Below, piece after piece: positions 25,513 through 35,115 of a stretch of 64,000 nucleotides of DNA (positions within the stretch are counted from its first letter, which is position 1; every line of letters starts with the position of its first letter). Below the pieces are notes generated by a model. It was not told where the DNA came from, did no database searches, and saw nothing but the letters and a program-made list of their open reading frames with translations. Made by a program: the position numbers and the translations under genes. This DNA comes from an uncultured Eubacteriales bacterium (lineage in GTDB: Bacteria; Bacillota; Clostridia; Oscillospirales; Acutalibacteraceae), in NCBI GenBank assembly GCA_934394855.1, contig CAKRRH010000002.1, positions 1-64,000 on the forward strand, in the 5' to 3' direction.

Positions 25513-25612
25513 TATGTGAGGGGAAACTTTTTTGTAAAAAAGTTTCCCCTCACATCAATATTTATATTGATGAAACCCCTCTCAAAAAACTTTATTTATG
25601 AAATATTTTTAA
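25513..25612 (+). repeat. Dispersed hairpin repeat, copy B, downstream of hpt
   Basis: A perfect stem of about 18 bp (25516-25534/25537-25555; arms GTGAGGGGAAAC plus T6) is followed by a second small palindrome CATCAATAT/ATATTGATG (25553-25572) and then a 30-nt AT-rich block (about 25582-25612) that is the reverse complement of 38-70 with one mismatch. The stem bases differ from copy A but stay paired. The distance to the gene stop is the same in both copies. Confidence 0.75.
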
Positions 25613-25662
25613 TTATATAGTGCGTTACAATACAACCAAACTCTAAATATACAAAAATGTAG

Positions 25663-25684
25663 GGTGCGTCGTCCTCGGCGCACC
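25663..25684. repeat. Small GC-rich hairpin (possible repeat)
   Basis: GGTGCG/CGCACC stem with a 10-nt loop in otherwise AT-rich DNA between hpt and rpmB. It resembles GC-rich hairpins dispersed in Clostridia genomes; only one copy is in this window. Confidence 0.4.
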
Positions 25685-25710
25685 GAATATAATCATTGTA
25701 TATACAACAA

Positions 25711-25755
25711 AAAAACAGAAGTACGGGCTATTTATCAGCTGTACCTCTGTTTTTC
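25711..25755. terminator. Bidirectional terminator-like hairpin
   Basis: An 11-bp stem with one mismatch (25714-25724/25741-25751), 16-nt loop, A-run before and T-run after, in the convergent space between hpt and rpmB. Confidence 0.7.
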
Positions 25756-25806
25756 TATTTTATAAATAAAGTTTTCCAGCAAAAATATAAACACAAAATG
25801 TATAAA

Positions 25807-25840
25807 AAGCAAAACACCCATTGCCGAAAAGCAATGGGTG
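25807..25840 (-). terminator. Terminator of rpmB
   Basis: Perfect 10-bp stem CACCCATTGC/GCAATGGGTG with a 6-nt loop, followed on the reverse strand by TTTTGCTTTT. Confidence 0.85.
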
Positions 25841-25857
25841 CGATTATTGTTACAATG

Positions 25858-26046
25858 TTATATAGCTCTTGTAACCTTGCCGGAACGCAAGCAACGGGTG
25901 CAGGCATAAACTCTCTTCGGAGTACCATCTACTACTGCCTTTACACGTTTTACGTTAGGCTTCCATGTTCTGTTGGAACGTCTGTGTGAATGAGATACTT
26001 TAATACCAAAAGTCACAGCTTTGCCACAGTAATCGCATTTTGCCAT
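25858..26046 (-). CDS. rpmB: Ribosomal protein L28
   Basis: Large-subunit protein of 62 aa. It starts MAKCDYCGKAVTFG and keeps the CxxC pair plus the second pair CTRC, so it is the zinc-binding form. The ATG at 26046 follows GGGAGGTG; an in-frame GTG at 26055 would overlap that RBS. It is monocistronic with its own promoter and terminator and diverges from rpoB. Confidence 0.96.
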   Translation of the reverse strand: MAKCDYCGKAVTFGIKVSHSHRRSNRTWKPNVKRVKAVVDGTPKRVYACTRCLRSGKVTRAI

Positions 26047-26098
26047 AACTTGCACCTCCCTTTCGAAATTGTTGCGTTTAATAAAAGTCGCAAGGACT

Positions 26099-26127
26099 AT
26101 TTTAGCAGATTATAAACACAAATGCAA
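26099..26127 (-). promoter_or_regulatory. Promoter of rpmB
   Basis: Reverse strand TTGCAT, 17-nt spacer, TAAAAT. Confidence 0.65.
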
Positions 26128-26178
26128 GCATTTTTTTAAAAAAATCGAAAAAAATTTTAAAAAAGCCTCAAAAAACGC

Positions 26179-26207
26179 TTGACGGATTGAAATAGTTGTA
26201 ATATAAT
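26179..26207 (+). promoter_or_regulatory. Promoter of rpoBC
   Basis: TTGACG, 17-nt spacer, perfect TATAAT. The transcript would carry a leader of about 175 nt. Confidence 0.82.
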
Positions 26208-26213
26208 AGTAAA

Positions 26214-26387
26214 CTGCGAAATAATGGGATATATGTCCTCATATTTCAAAGAAAGCGTAGAAAAATGAGACGCTGCCGAATGATATTTGGATTATAGCAG
26301 ATATTCATTCAAAAATCAACAGTTTTTAAACGGTTATGAATAAAAATCATAACTATCGCACACAAAATAAGGAGTGATTAAAGGTCC
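26214..26387 (+). promoter_or_regulatory. Structured 5' leader of rpoB
   Basis: It contains three candidate stems: GAAATA/TATTTC (26218-26223/26242-26247) at the transcript start, AGCGT/ACGCT (26254-26258/26270-26274) and GTTATGA/TCATAAC (26333-26339/26347-26353). The last is just before the RBS AAGGAG. It may autoregulate rpoBC; no known motif was recognised. Confidence 0.45.
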
Positions 26388-29300
26388 ATGGTTAATGTCA
26401 AACCCGTTAAACTTGGCAAAAACACCCGAATGAGTTTTGAGAAGATCAATGAAGTTCTCGACATGCCGAACCTCATTGAAGTTCAGAAAAATTCATATCA
26501 ATGGTTTTTGGATGAAGGCCTTAGAGAGGTCTTTCGTGATATTAAAATCACCGACCATAACGAAAACCTCGAATTGACTTTTGTTGATTACAGCTTGGAT
26601 GAGAAAACAAAATACACAATTACCGAATGCAAAGAGCGTGACACCACCTATTCGGCTCCGCTTCGCGTTATTGCTCGTCTATATAATAAAGAAACAGGCG
26701 AGATCAAGGAAAGCGAAGTGTTCATGGGCGATTTCCCGCTTATGACCGATTCGGGTACATTCATCATCAACGGTGCCGAGCGTGTAATTGTATCTCAGCT
26801 TGTTCGTTCACCGGGCGTATATTTCTCAAAAGAAGTTGATAAAACCGGCAAAGAGCTTTTCAACTCGACAATTATCCCGAACAGAGGCGCTTGGATCGAA
26901 TATGAAACAGACCATAATGATATTATGTATGTTCGTATCGATAAAAACCGCAAGCTGCCGATGACCACATTTGCAAGAGCTATCGGTCTTGTAACAAATG
27001 AGCAGATTCTTGAAAAATTCGGCGAGTCGGACAGACTTTTCGCAACGCTTGAAAAGGATACCGCCACAAATGAAGAGGACGCTTTGCTTGAAGTATATAA
27101 AAAGCTTCGTCCGGGCGAGCCTTTCACGGTTGACGGCGCTCGTACTCACCTTTATAATCTTTTGTTTGACCCGAGAAGATATGATCTTTCAAGAGTCGGC
27201 AGATACAAATATAATAAAAAGCTTGCTCTTGCGGCAAGACTTTCGGGCAGAAAAATCACCCGTCCGATAATTCATCCGCAGACAGGCGAATTGCTTGCGG
27301 ACGCAGGTGAAACGATCACAAAAGAGCGTGCGCTTGAATTTGAGAAAATCGGCGTATCGGAAGCATACATCGCAGTTGAATATGAAGGCGAAGAGGTTGA
27401 GCGCAAGATTTTGACCAACGGCACGGTAAATGCCGCTGATTTCGTTTCGTTCGACCCTGAAGAAGCCGGAATCAACGAAAAGGTTTGCTACAATGTTCTT
27501 CGCGAAATTCTTGATTCATGCGAAAATGACGAAGAAATCAAAGAGCAGTTCAAGGCTCGTCATGCAGAGCTTATCCCGAACACAGTAACGCTTGACGATA
27601 TTTTCGCTTCAATGAACTACATTTGCGGTTTGCCGGCAGGCGTCGGAACGATCGACGACATCGACCATCTCGGCAACCGTCGAATCCGTTCGGTAGGCGA
27701 ACTTTTGCAAAATACATTCCGCGTCGGCTTTGTCAGAATGGAACGTGTCGTTCGTGAAAAGATGACTCTGTCCACTCAGGAAACCGATGTTATCGTTCCT
27801 CAGACGCTTATCAATATTCGTCCTGTTGTTGCGGCTATTCGCGAATTTTTCGGATCAAGCCCGCTTTCACAGTTCATGGACCAGGCAAACCCGCTTGCAG
27901 AGCTTACTCATAAACGCCGTCTGTCGGCGCTCGGCCCCGGCGGTCTTTCCCGTGACCGTGCCGGATTTGAAGTTCGTGACGTTCATTACAGCCACTATGG
28001 TCGTATGTGCTCGATCGAAACTCCTGAAGGTCCGAACATCGGTCTTATCTCTCATCTTGCTACATTTGCAAAGATAAATGAATATGGCTTTGTTGAAGCT
28101 CCTTATCGCAAGGTTGACAAGGAAACAGGCGTTGTTACCGACGAAGTTGTATATATGACAGCAGACGAAGAGGACGAATATATCATTGCACAGGCAAACG
28201 AGCCGCTTGACGAAAACGGCAGATTTGCAAGAGCAAAGGTAAACTGCCGCCACAGAGACGAATTTATCGAAGTTGAAAACTCCATGGCTGACTTCATGGA
28301 CGTTTCTCCGAGAATGATCGTTTCTGTTGCAACGGCAATGATTCCGTTCCTTGAAAACGACGACGCAAACCGTGCGCTCATGGGCTCTAACATGCAGCGT
28401 CAGGCTGTTCCGCTTCTCACCACCGAATCACCGATCGTCGGCACCGGAATGGAATATAAAGCGGCTGTTGACTCGGGCGTTACCATTGTTTGCAAGCGCT
28501 CTGGTACAGTTAAATTTGTTGACGCTCGCAAGATCGACATTGAAACCGAAAACGGCGAAGTTGACACATATGAGTTGATTCGTTTCCTGCGTTCAAACCA
28601 GGGTACTTGTATCAACCAAAAGCCGATTGTCGAAACAGGCGAAAAGGTTAAAGCCGGCGATGTAATCGCAGACGGTCCTGCTACACAAAACGGTGAAATC
28701 GCACTTGGTAAGAATATGCTCATCGGTTTCATGACCTGGGAAGGTTATAACTATGAGGACGCTGTTCTTATCAATGAAAAGCTTGTTAAAGAAGATGTGT
28801 TTACATCTATCCATATAGAAGAATATGAAACCGAAGCAAGAGATACAAAGCTCGGACCGGAGGAAATCACCCGTGATATTCCTAATGTCGGTGAAGACGC
28901 GCTTAAAGATCTTGACGAGCGAGGAATCATCAGAATCGGCGCAGAGGTTCGCTCAGGCGACATTTTGGTAGGTAAGGTTACACCTAAGGGTGAAACCGAG
29001 CTTACTGCCGAGGAAAGACTTCTTCGTGCAATCTTCGGTGAAAAGGCAAGAGAAGTAAGAGATACATCTCTCAGAGTTCCTCACGGCGAATATGGTACGA
29101 TCGTTGATGTTAAGGTATTCACAAGAGAAAATTCATCCGAATTGAACCCAGGCGTTAATACCGTTGTTCGTTGCTACATCGCTCAGAAGCGTAAGATCTC
29201 GGTCGGCGATAAAATGGCGGGTCGTCACGGTAACAAGGGTGTCGTTTCGCGCATTTTGCCGCAGGAGGATATGCCGTTCCTGCCGGACGGTACTCCGCTT

Positions 29301-30107
29301 GACATTGTGCTTAACCCGTTGGGCGTACCTTCCCGAATGAATATCGGACAGGTTCTTGAGGTTCACCTCGGTTACGCCGCAAAAGCACTCGGCTGGAAGA
29401 TCTGCACACGAGTATTTGACGGTGCTCACGAGGCTGACATTAAAGAATGCCTCAAAATGGCAGGCTATGCAGAAGACGGTAAAACTCAGCTTTACGACGG
29501 CCGCACAGGTATGCCGTTTGACAACAGAGTTACCGTCGGTTATATGTATTACCTCAAGCTCCATCACCTTGTTGACGATAAGATTCATGCCCGTTCAACC
29601 GGTCCGTATTCGCTCGTTACTCAGCAGCCGCTCGGCGGTAAAGCTCAGTTCGGCGGACAGCGTTTCGGTGAAATGGAAGTTTGGGCGCTTGAAGCTTACG
29701 GCGCAGCTTATACATTGCAGGAAATCTTGACTGTCAAGTCGGATGATGTTGTCGGTCGTGTCAAGACCTATGAATCAATCGTTAAGGGCAACAATGTTCC
29801 GAAGCCGGGCGCTCCGGAAGCATTCAAGGTAATGATCAAGGAATTGCAGTCGCTTGCTCTTGATGTCAAGGTGCTTGACGAAAACGGCGAGGAGATCGAC
29901 ATTCAGCACGCATTTGACGACGATGAGGACGATCTTGCACTCAACATTCCCGAACCCGAAGCAGGCGATACGCTTGAAGTAAAGACAGCCGTTGATACAC
30001 TTGACGGATTTGGTCTGTCGGACGATGAGGGAACACCGATTGAAGATAATTTGTTCGAGTCAGAGACGGAATCGGGTAACGATGACGCTGACATCGATTT
30101 AATGTAA
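26388..30107 (+). CDS. rpoB: RNA polymerase beta subunit
   Basis: Catalytic core subunit of RNA polymerase, 1239 aa. The rifampicin region is normal (SSPLSQFMDQANPLAELTHKRR, then LSALGPGGLSRDRAG), with the residues usually mutated in resistance (Asp of FMDQ, His of THKRR, Ser of RRLSAL) all wild type. Downstream motifs include GRHGNKG and the C-terminal GGQRFGEMEVWALEAYGAA. After the conserved C-terminus the protein has an acidic tail of roughly 60 residues (DDDEDDLALNIPEPE...). rpoB is not preceded by rplKAJL, unlike the common arrangement; its own promoter starts the transcript. Confidence 0.98.
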   Translation: MVNVKPVKLGKNTRMSFEKINEVLDMPNLIEVQKNSYQWFLDEGLREVFRDIKITDHNENLELTFVDYSLDEKTKYTITECKERDTTYSAPLRVIARLYNKETGEIKESEVFMGDFPLMTDSGTFIINGAERVIVSQLVRSPGVYFSKEVDKTGKELFNSTIIPNRGAWIEYETDHNDIMYVRIDKNRKLPMTTFARAIGLVTNEQILEKFGESDRLFATLEKDTATNEEDALLEVYKKLRPGEPFTVDGARTHLYNLLFDPRRYDLSRVGRYKYNKKLALAARLSGRKITRPIIHPQTGELLADAGETITKERALEFEKIGVSEAYIAVEYEGEEVERKILTNGTVNAADFVSFDPEEAGINEKVCYNVLREILDSCENDEEIKEQFKARHAELIPNTVTLDDIFASMNYICGLPAGVGTIDDIDHLGNRRIRSVGELLQNTFRVGFVRMERVVREKMTLSTQETDVIVPQTLINIRPVVAAIREFFGSSPLSQFMDQANPLAELTHKRRLSALGPGGLSRDRAGFEVRDVHYSHYGRMCSIETPEGPNIGLISHLATFAKINEYGFVEAPYRKVDKETGVVTDEVVYMTADEEDEYIIAQANEPLDENGRFARAKVNCRHRDEFIEVENSMADFMDVSPRMIVSVATAMIPFLENDDANRALMGSNMQRQAVPLLTTESPIVGTGMEYKAAVDSGVTIVCKRSGTVKFVDARKIDIETENGEVDTYELIRFLRSNQGTCINQKPIVETGEKVKAGDVIADGPATQNGEIALGKNMLIGFMTWEGYNYEDAVLINEKLVKEDVFTSIHIEEYETEARDTKLGPEEITRDIPNVGEDALKDLDERGIIRIGAEVRSGDILVGKVTPKGETELTAEERLLRAIFGEKAREVRDTSLRVPHGEYGTIVDVKVFTRENSSELNPGVNTVVRCYIAQKRKISVGDKMAGRHGNKGVVSRILPQEDMPFLPDGTPLDIVLNPLGVPSRMNIGQVLEVHLGYAAKALGWKICTRVFDGAHEADIKECLKMAGYAEDGKTQLYDGRTGMPFDNRVTVGYMYYLKLHHLVDDKIHARSTGPYSLVTQQPLGGKAQFGGQRFGEMEVWALEAYGAAYTLQEILTVKSDDVVGRVKTYESIVKGNNVPKPGAPEAFKVMIKELQSLALDVKVLDENGEEIDIQHAFDDDEDDLALNIPEPEAGDTLEVKTAVDTLDGFGLSDDEGTPIEDNLFESETESGNDDADIDLM

Positions 30108-30123
30108 GGAGGACGCAGAAGTT

Positions 30124-33100
30124 ATGCAGAATGTAGAAATATCAGCAATTAAAATCAGTCTTGCGTCGCCTGAGAAAATCAGAGAATGGTCATATGGCGA
30201 GGTTAAAAAGCCTGAAACCATTAACTACCGCACGCTTAAACCTGAAAGAGACGGTCTTTTCTGCGAAAGAATTTTCGGACCGCAAAACGACTGGGAATGC
30301 CACTGCGGTAAATATAAGAGAATCCGCTACAAGGGCAAAATCTGCGAACGCTGCGGCGTTGAAATTACCCGTAAAAAGGTAAGAAGAGAGCGCATGGGAA
30401 GCATTGAGCTTGCAGCACCGGTATCACATATCTGGTACTTCAAGACGATCCCGACCAGAATGGGACTTTTGCTCGACATGACTCCCCGTGACCTTGAACA
30501 GGTTCTCTATTTCTCAAAATATGTAGTAGTAGATCCGGGCGATACTCCGCTTACCAAAATGCAGCTGCTCAATGAAAAGCAGTACATGGAGGTATATGAA
30601 AAATATGAAGATGACTTTAAGGCAGAGATGGGCGCAGAGGCAATTAAGCAGCTTTTGTCGGAAATCGACCTTGAAGCACTCAGCGCAGAGCTTAAAGAAG
30701 AGCTTGAAACCGCAACAGGTCAAAAGCGTATTCGTCTTTCAAAGCGTCTTGAAGTCGTCGAAGCATTCCGTTTGTCGGGCAACCGTCCGGAATGGATGAT
30801 TCTTGATGTAATTCCGGTAATTCCGCCGGATATTCGACCGATGGTTCAGCTCGAAGGCGGCAGATTTGCAACATCTGACTTAAACGACCTTTACCGTCGT
30901 GTAATCAACCGTAACAACCGTCTTGCGAGATTGCTTGAGCTTGGCGCACCGAAGATCATTGTCCGCAATGAAAAGCGTATGCTCCAGGAAGCAGTTGACG
31001 CACTTATCGATAACGGCCGCAGAGGCAGACCGGTAACAGGTCCTAACAACCGTGCGCTTAAATCCTTGTCGGATATGCTCAAGGGTAAACAGGGTCGTTT
31101 CCGTCAGAACCTTCTCGGCAAGCGTGTTGACTATTCGGGTCGTTCGGTTATCGTTGTCGGTCCTGAACTGAAAATCTATCAGTGCGGTTTGCCGAAGGAA
31201 ATGGCGCTTGAGCTTTTCAAGCCGTTTGTAATGAAACGTCTTGTTGAGACAAATGTTGCAAGCAACATCAAATCGGCAAGAAAGATGATTGAGCGTGTTA
31301 AAACAGAGGTTTGGGACGCTCTTGAAATCGTAATCAAAGACCACCCGGTATTCCTTAACCGTGCGCCAACGCTTCACCGTCTCGGAATTCAGGCATTTGA
31401 GCCGGTCCTCGTTGAGGGTCGTGCGATTAAGCTTCATCCGCTCGTTTGTACAGCGTTCAACGCTGACTTTGACGGCGACCAGATGGCTGTCCATGTTCCG
31501 CTTTCGGCAGAGGCTCAGGCAGAAGCACGAGTATTGATGCTCGCTGCAAACAACCTGCTTAAACCGTCAGACGGCAAGCCTGTAACCGTTCCGACTCAGG
31601 ATATGGTCCTCGGTTCATATTATCTTACTCTTGTTAAACCCGAAGAGCCGGGCACAGGCAAGGTGTTCCGCAACAAAGAAGAAGCTATCATGGCATATGA
31701 TAACGGCGTTGTCGGACTTCATGCTCCTATCAAGGTAAGAATGACAGGCGAATTCGGCGGAAAGCAAATCACCCGCATAATCGACGCTACTGTCGGTTAC
31801 ATCATCTTCAACGAATCATTGCCGCAGAACCTCGGTTTCTGCGACCGTACAAGAGAAGGTCATGAGCTTGATCTTGAAATCATGTTCTCGAAAGATGAAG
31901 AGGGTAACTACAAGGCTCAGAAAGCCGGCAAAAAGGTTCTCGGTAAAATCATTGACGCCTGCATCCGTGTAAACGGCATTTCAAAAACAAGCGAAGTCAT
32001 TGATAAAATCAAGTCCACCGGTTATAAATATTCGACAAAATCGGCTATCACAATCGCAGTATCCGACGCAACAATTCCGCCGGTTAAGGCTCAGAAGATT
32101 GCCGAAGCCGAAGCTAAGATCGATAAAGTAACACTCAGCTACAAGCGTGGTATGATGACTAACGACGAGCGTAGTGCAAGAGTCGTTGAAATTTGGAACA
32201 AGACCACCGCCGATGTATCTGCGGCGCTGAAAGACAACCTTGATGAATATAATCCGATCTTCATGATGGCAGATTCGGGCGCCCGTGGTTCGGACGACCA
32301 GATCAGACAGCTTGCGGGTATGCGAGGACTTATTGCAAATACTTCAGGTAAAGTCATCGAAGTTCCGATTCGTGCTAACTACCGTGAAGGTCTTAACGTT
32401 TTGGAATACTTCATTTCATCTCGCGGTGCTCGTAAAGGTTTGGCAGATACAGCGCTTAGAACCGCTGACTCAGGTTACCTTACCCGTCGTTTGGTTGACA
32501 TTTCACAGGATGTTATTGTCACAGAGGACGACTGCCATACAACAGAAGGCTTCACAGTATTTGACATCACTCATGACGGTCAGATGATCGAGCCGCTCAA
32601 GAACAGACTTGTCGGAAGATATCTCGCAGAGCCTGCGGTTAACCCGGAAACAGGCGAGATCGTGATGGATACCGAGCATATGATGACAGGCGAGGACGCT
32701 GACAGAATCATTGCCGCAGGTATCAAAAAATGCGTAATCCGCTCGCTTCTTGCTTGTAAAGCAACCCAGGGCGTTTGCCGCAAGTGCTATGGTCTTAACC
32801 TTGCTACAATGCAGAAGGTTACAATCGGCGAAGCAGTCGGTATTGTAGCCGCTCAGTCAATCGGTGAGCCGGGTACTCAGCTTACAATGCGTACCTTCCA
32901 TACCGGCGGTGTCGCATCAGGCGGAGATATTACCCAAGGTCTTCCCCGTGTCGAAGAGCTGTTTGAAGCACGCAGACCGAAACACGCCGCATATCTTTCG
33001 GAAATCGACGGCGTTGTTCGTCTTGAAAATACAAAGAAGCAGCGTGAAATCATTGTTACCGACACACAGGGTACAGACGAGCGCACATATACCATTCCTT

Positions 33101-33732
33101 ATGATTATCATATTCTTGTTGCCGACGGTGACGAGGTAGTTAAAGGACAGAAGATCACCGACGGCGTCGAATATCCGCAGGATATTTTGGCGATCCTCGG
33201 CGCAGAGGCTGTTCAGAACTACATCATCAAGGAAGTTCAGAATGTTTATCATACATCTGCCGGTGTTGACATCAACGATAAGCACATTGAGGTTATCGTT
33301 CGTCAGATGATGAGAAAAATCCTTGTCGATGACAAGGGAAGCTCAGACTTCATTCCGAATACAATGGTTGAGCGCGGTCATTTCTATGCCGTTAATGATG
33401 AGATTGCACAGAGGAAGGCAAGAGGCGAAGATGTTCATGAAGTAACAGGCTTCCCGACATTGCTCGGTATCACCAAAGCTTCTCTTGCAACCGATTCGTT
33501 CCTGTCGGCAGCGTCGTTCCAGGAAACAACCCGTGTTCTTACAGACGCAGCAATCAGAGGCAAGGTTGACGACCTTTACGGTCTTAAGGAAAATGTTATC
33601 ATCGGTAAGCTCATTCCGGCAGGTACCGGCATGAAGGTTTATCGTGACAACGCTCTTGAGATTTATGATCCGGATCCGATCGAAGAAGAGGAGCCGGAGG
33701 ATGTTGTTTACACAACAGGCGATCTTGACTGA
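30124..33732 (+). CDS. rpoC: RNA polymerase beta' subunit
   Basis: Catalytic subunit of RNA polymerase, 1202 aa. The N-terminal zinc finger (CHCGKYKRIRYKGKICERCG) is present. The Mg-binding active site NADFDGDQMAVH is intact, as is the second zinc site (CRSLLACKATQGVCRKCYG-type cluster near residue 880). The trigger-loop/bridge region GEPGTQLTMRTFHTGG follows. AAGGAGGACG provides the RBS 16 nt after rpoB. It ends with a short acidic tail and a weak terminator-like stem. Confidence 0.98.
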   Translation: MQNVEISAIKISLASPEKIREWSYGEVKKPETINYRTLKPERDGLFCERIFGPQNDWECHCGKYKRIRYKGKICERCGVEITRKKVRRERMGSIELAAPVSHIWYFKTIPTRMGLLLDMTPRDLEQVLYFSKYVVVDPGDTPLTKMQLLNEKQYMEVYEKYEDDFKAEMGAEAIKQLLSEIDLEALSAELKEELETATGQKRIRLSKRLEVVEAFRLSGNRPEWMILDVIPVIPPDIRPMVQLEGGRFATSDLNDLYRRVINRNNRLARLLELGAPKIIVRNEKRMLQEAVDALIDNGRRGRPVTGPNNRALKSLSDMLKGKQGRFRQNLLGKRVDYSGRSVIVVGPELKIYQCGLPKEMALELFKPFVMKRLVETNVASNIKSARKMIERVKTEVWDALEIVIKDHPVFLNRAPTLHRLGIQAFEPVLVEGRAIKLHPLVCTAFNADFDGDQMAVHVPLSAEAQAEARVLMLAANNLLKPSDGKPVTVPTQDMVLGSYYLTLVKPEEPGTGKVFRNKEEAIMAYDNGVVGLHAPIKVRMTGEFGGKQITRIIDATVGYIIFNESLPQNLGFCDRTREGHELDLEIMFSKDEEGNYKAQKAGKKVLGKIIDACIRVNGISKTSEVIDKIKSTGYKYSTKSAITIAVSDATIPPVKAQKIAEAEAKIDKVTLSYKRGMMTNDERSARVVEIWNKTTADVSAALKDNLDEYNPIFMMADSGARGSDDQIRQLAGMRGLIANTSGKVIEVPIRANYREGLNVLEYFISSRGARKGLADTALRTADSGYLTRRLVDISQDVIVTEDDCHTTEGFTVFDITHDGQMIEPLKNRLVGRYLAEPAVNPETGEIVMDTEHMMTGEDADRIIAAGIKKCVIRSLLACKATQGVCRKCYGLNLATMQKVTIGEAVGIVAAQSIGEPGTQLTMRTFHTGGVASGGDITQGLPRVEELFEARRPKHAAYLSEIDGVVRLENTKKQREIIVTDTQGTDERTYTIPYDYHILVADGDEVVKGQKITDGVEYPQDILAILGAEAVQNYIIKEVQNVYHTSAGVDINDKHIEVIVRQMMRKILVDDKGSSDFIPNTMVERGHFYAVNDEIAQRKARGEDVHEVTGFPTLLGITKASLATDSFLSAASFQETTRVLTDAAIRGKVDDLYGLKENVIIGKLIPAGTGMKVYRDNALEIYDPDPIEEEEPEDVVYTTGDLD

Positions 33733-33750
33733 TAATTCGGTTTAAAAAAT

Positions 33751-33787
33751 ATCGGCGGTAAATCAAAACCAAATTTGCCGCCGATTT
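33751..33787 (+). terminator. Possible terminator after rpoC
   Basis: A 13-bp stem ATCGGCGGTAAAT/ATTTGCCGCCGAT (33751-33763/33773-33785), followed only by TTCAG, so termination may be partial. Confidence 0.55.
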
Positions 33788-33872
33788 CAGTCGAATTTAA
33801 TCTATTTAAGCAAAATAAATAATCGCATTTTTGCGAATTTGCCGCTATTTTTGAAAAATATCAAAAAAACAG

Positions 33873-33901
33873 TTGACAAATTGAGCATAATGATATACAC
33901 T
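33873..33901 (+). promoter_or_regulatory. Promoter of the str operon
   Basis: Consensus TTGACA (33873-33878) with TACACT at 17 nt or TATACA at 15 nt. A leader of about 115 nt precedes rpsL. Confidence 0.65.
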
Positions 33902-34021
33902 TAAACTGTTATTGTATGTCATTATGCTCTTATTTTTATGGGCGGACATTTGATAATGTTACTCATGACTTAACAAGCGGTTTCGGTCGCTTTTAAGAAT
34001 ATTTTGTAAGGAGGTACGCTA

Positions 34022-34435
34022 ATGCCAACCTTTAACCAGTTAGTTCGCATCGGCAGACAGGATGTTGTAAAGAAATCGACTGCTCCTGCTCTTAACAAGG
34101 GTTTCAACGCTCAAAAGCGTGTTGCAATCGATCAGCACTCACCGCAAAAGCGCGGAGTTTGCACAACAGTTAAGACCCAGACTCCTAAAAAGCCGAACTC
34201 AGCTCTTCGTAAAGTAGCCCGTGTTCGTCTTTCAAACGGAATCGAAGTTTCGGCTTACATTCCCGGAATCGGTCACAACCTGCAGGAACACTCAGTTGTT
34301 CTTATTCGTGGCGGCCGTGTAAAGGACTTGCCTGGTGTTCGTTACCATATCATCCGCGGTACGCTTGATACCCAGGGTGTTGCAGGAAGAATGCAGGGCC
34401 GTTCAAAATACGGTGCAAAAAGACCGAAAAAATAA
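34022..34435 (+). CDS. rpsL: Ribosomal protein S12
   Basis: Small-subunit protein at the decoding centre, 137 aa. The streptomycin-related lysines are wild type in TPKKPNSALRK and GGRVKDLPGVR. AAGGAGG precedes ATG. First gene of the str operon rpsL-rpsG-fusA-tuf. Confidence 0.98.
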   Translation: MPTFNQLVRIGRQDVVKKSTAPALNKGFNAQKRVAIDQHSPQKRGVCTTVKTQTPKKPNSALRKVARVRLSNGIEVSAYIPGIGHNLQEHSVVLIRGGRVKDLPGVRYHIIRGTLDTQGVAGRMQGRSKYGAKRPKK

Positions 34436-34455
34436 TTTTCGGACAAACCTTACTC

Positions 34456-34507
34456 TTGAAATATCTTGCTTAATTTAGGTATATTATGCGGATTTTGCCG
34501 CATAATA
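34456..34507 (+). promoter_or_regulatory. rpsL-rpsG intercistronic hairpin and weak promoter
   Basis: A perfect 10-bp hairpin (34482-34491/34498-34507, loop ATTTTG) without a T-tract lies in the unusually long 170-nt gap. In E. coli this gap carries the S7 feedback site; this could be its analogue. TTGAAA, 18-nt spacer and TATATT (34456-34485) could also be a promoter. Confidence 0.45.
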
Positions 34508-34605
34508 AAGCAGTTGTAATATATATTATATTGCCTCTGCGGTGCCAACGAGATCATTTCGACCCGAGTACCTATGATATCATTATTGTGAAGGAGGGAA
34601 GCGAA

Positions 34606-35076
34606 GTGCCAAGAAGAGGCCAAATCGCAAAGCGTGACGTATTGCCGGATCCGCTTTATAATTCCAAGCTCGTCACCCGTCTTATCAACAACATTATGCT
34701 TGACGGTAAAAAGGGTGTTGCACAGAAAATCGTATATGGTGCATTTGACATCATTGCTGAGAAAACAGGCAAAGAGCCGTTGGAAGTATTCGAACAGGCA
34801 ATGGAAAATGTTATGCCTCAGTTGGAGGTAAAAGCTCGCAGAGTCGGCGGTTCAACTTACCAGGTTCCTATGGAGGTTAGACCGGAAAGAAAACAGACTC
34901 TCGGACTGCGTTGGATCACAAACTATTCTCGTGCTCGCTCTGAGAGAACAATGAAAGAGCGTCTTGCAAACGAGATTTTGGATGCAATCAACGGTCAGGG
35001 CGGAGCTGCTAAGAAGCGTGAAGATACACACAAGATGGCAGAAGCAAACCGTGCTTTTGCACATTACAGATGGTAA
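34606..35076 (+). CDS. rpsG: Ribosomal protein S7
   Basis: Small-subunit protein that nucleates 30S head assembly, 156 aa, the exact usual length from the GTG at 34606 (PRRGQIAKRDVLPDPLYN). AAGGAGGG lies 8 nt upstream. In-frame ATGs further upstream would add residues unlike any S7 and are rejected. Confidence 0.97.
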   Translation: MPRRGQIAKRDVLPDPLYNSKLVTRLINNIMLDGKKGVAQKIVYGAFDIIAEKTGKEPLEVFEQAMENVMPQLEVKARRVGGSTYQVPMEVRPERKQTLGLRWITNYSRARSERTMKERLANEILDAINGQGGAAKKREDTHKMAEANRAFAHYRW

Positions 35077-35115
35077 TCTTTATACCACACCACTTAATCT
35101 GCAAAGGAGATCACT

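Noticed and set aside
25490..25860. tRNA or small RNA gene between hpt and rpmB
   Set aside because: No cloverleaf with a T-loop GTTC signature was found; the region is explained by repeats and terminators.
27800..28000. Rifampicin-resistance changes in rpoB
   Set aside because: The resistance region reads wild type at the commonly mutated Asp, His and Ser positions.
34180..34340. Streptomycin-resistance changes in rpsL
   Set aside because: Both key lysines (in TPKKPNS and GGRVKDLPG) are wild type.
34486..34605. Longer rpsG start at an upstream ATG
   Set aside because: The added residues are unlike any S7; the GTG at 34606 with a strong RBS gives the standard 156 aa.
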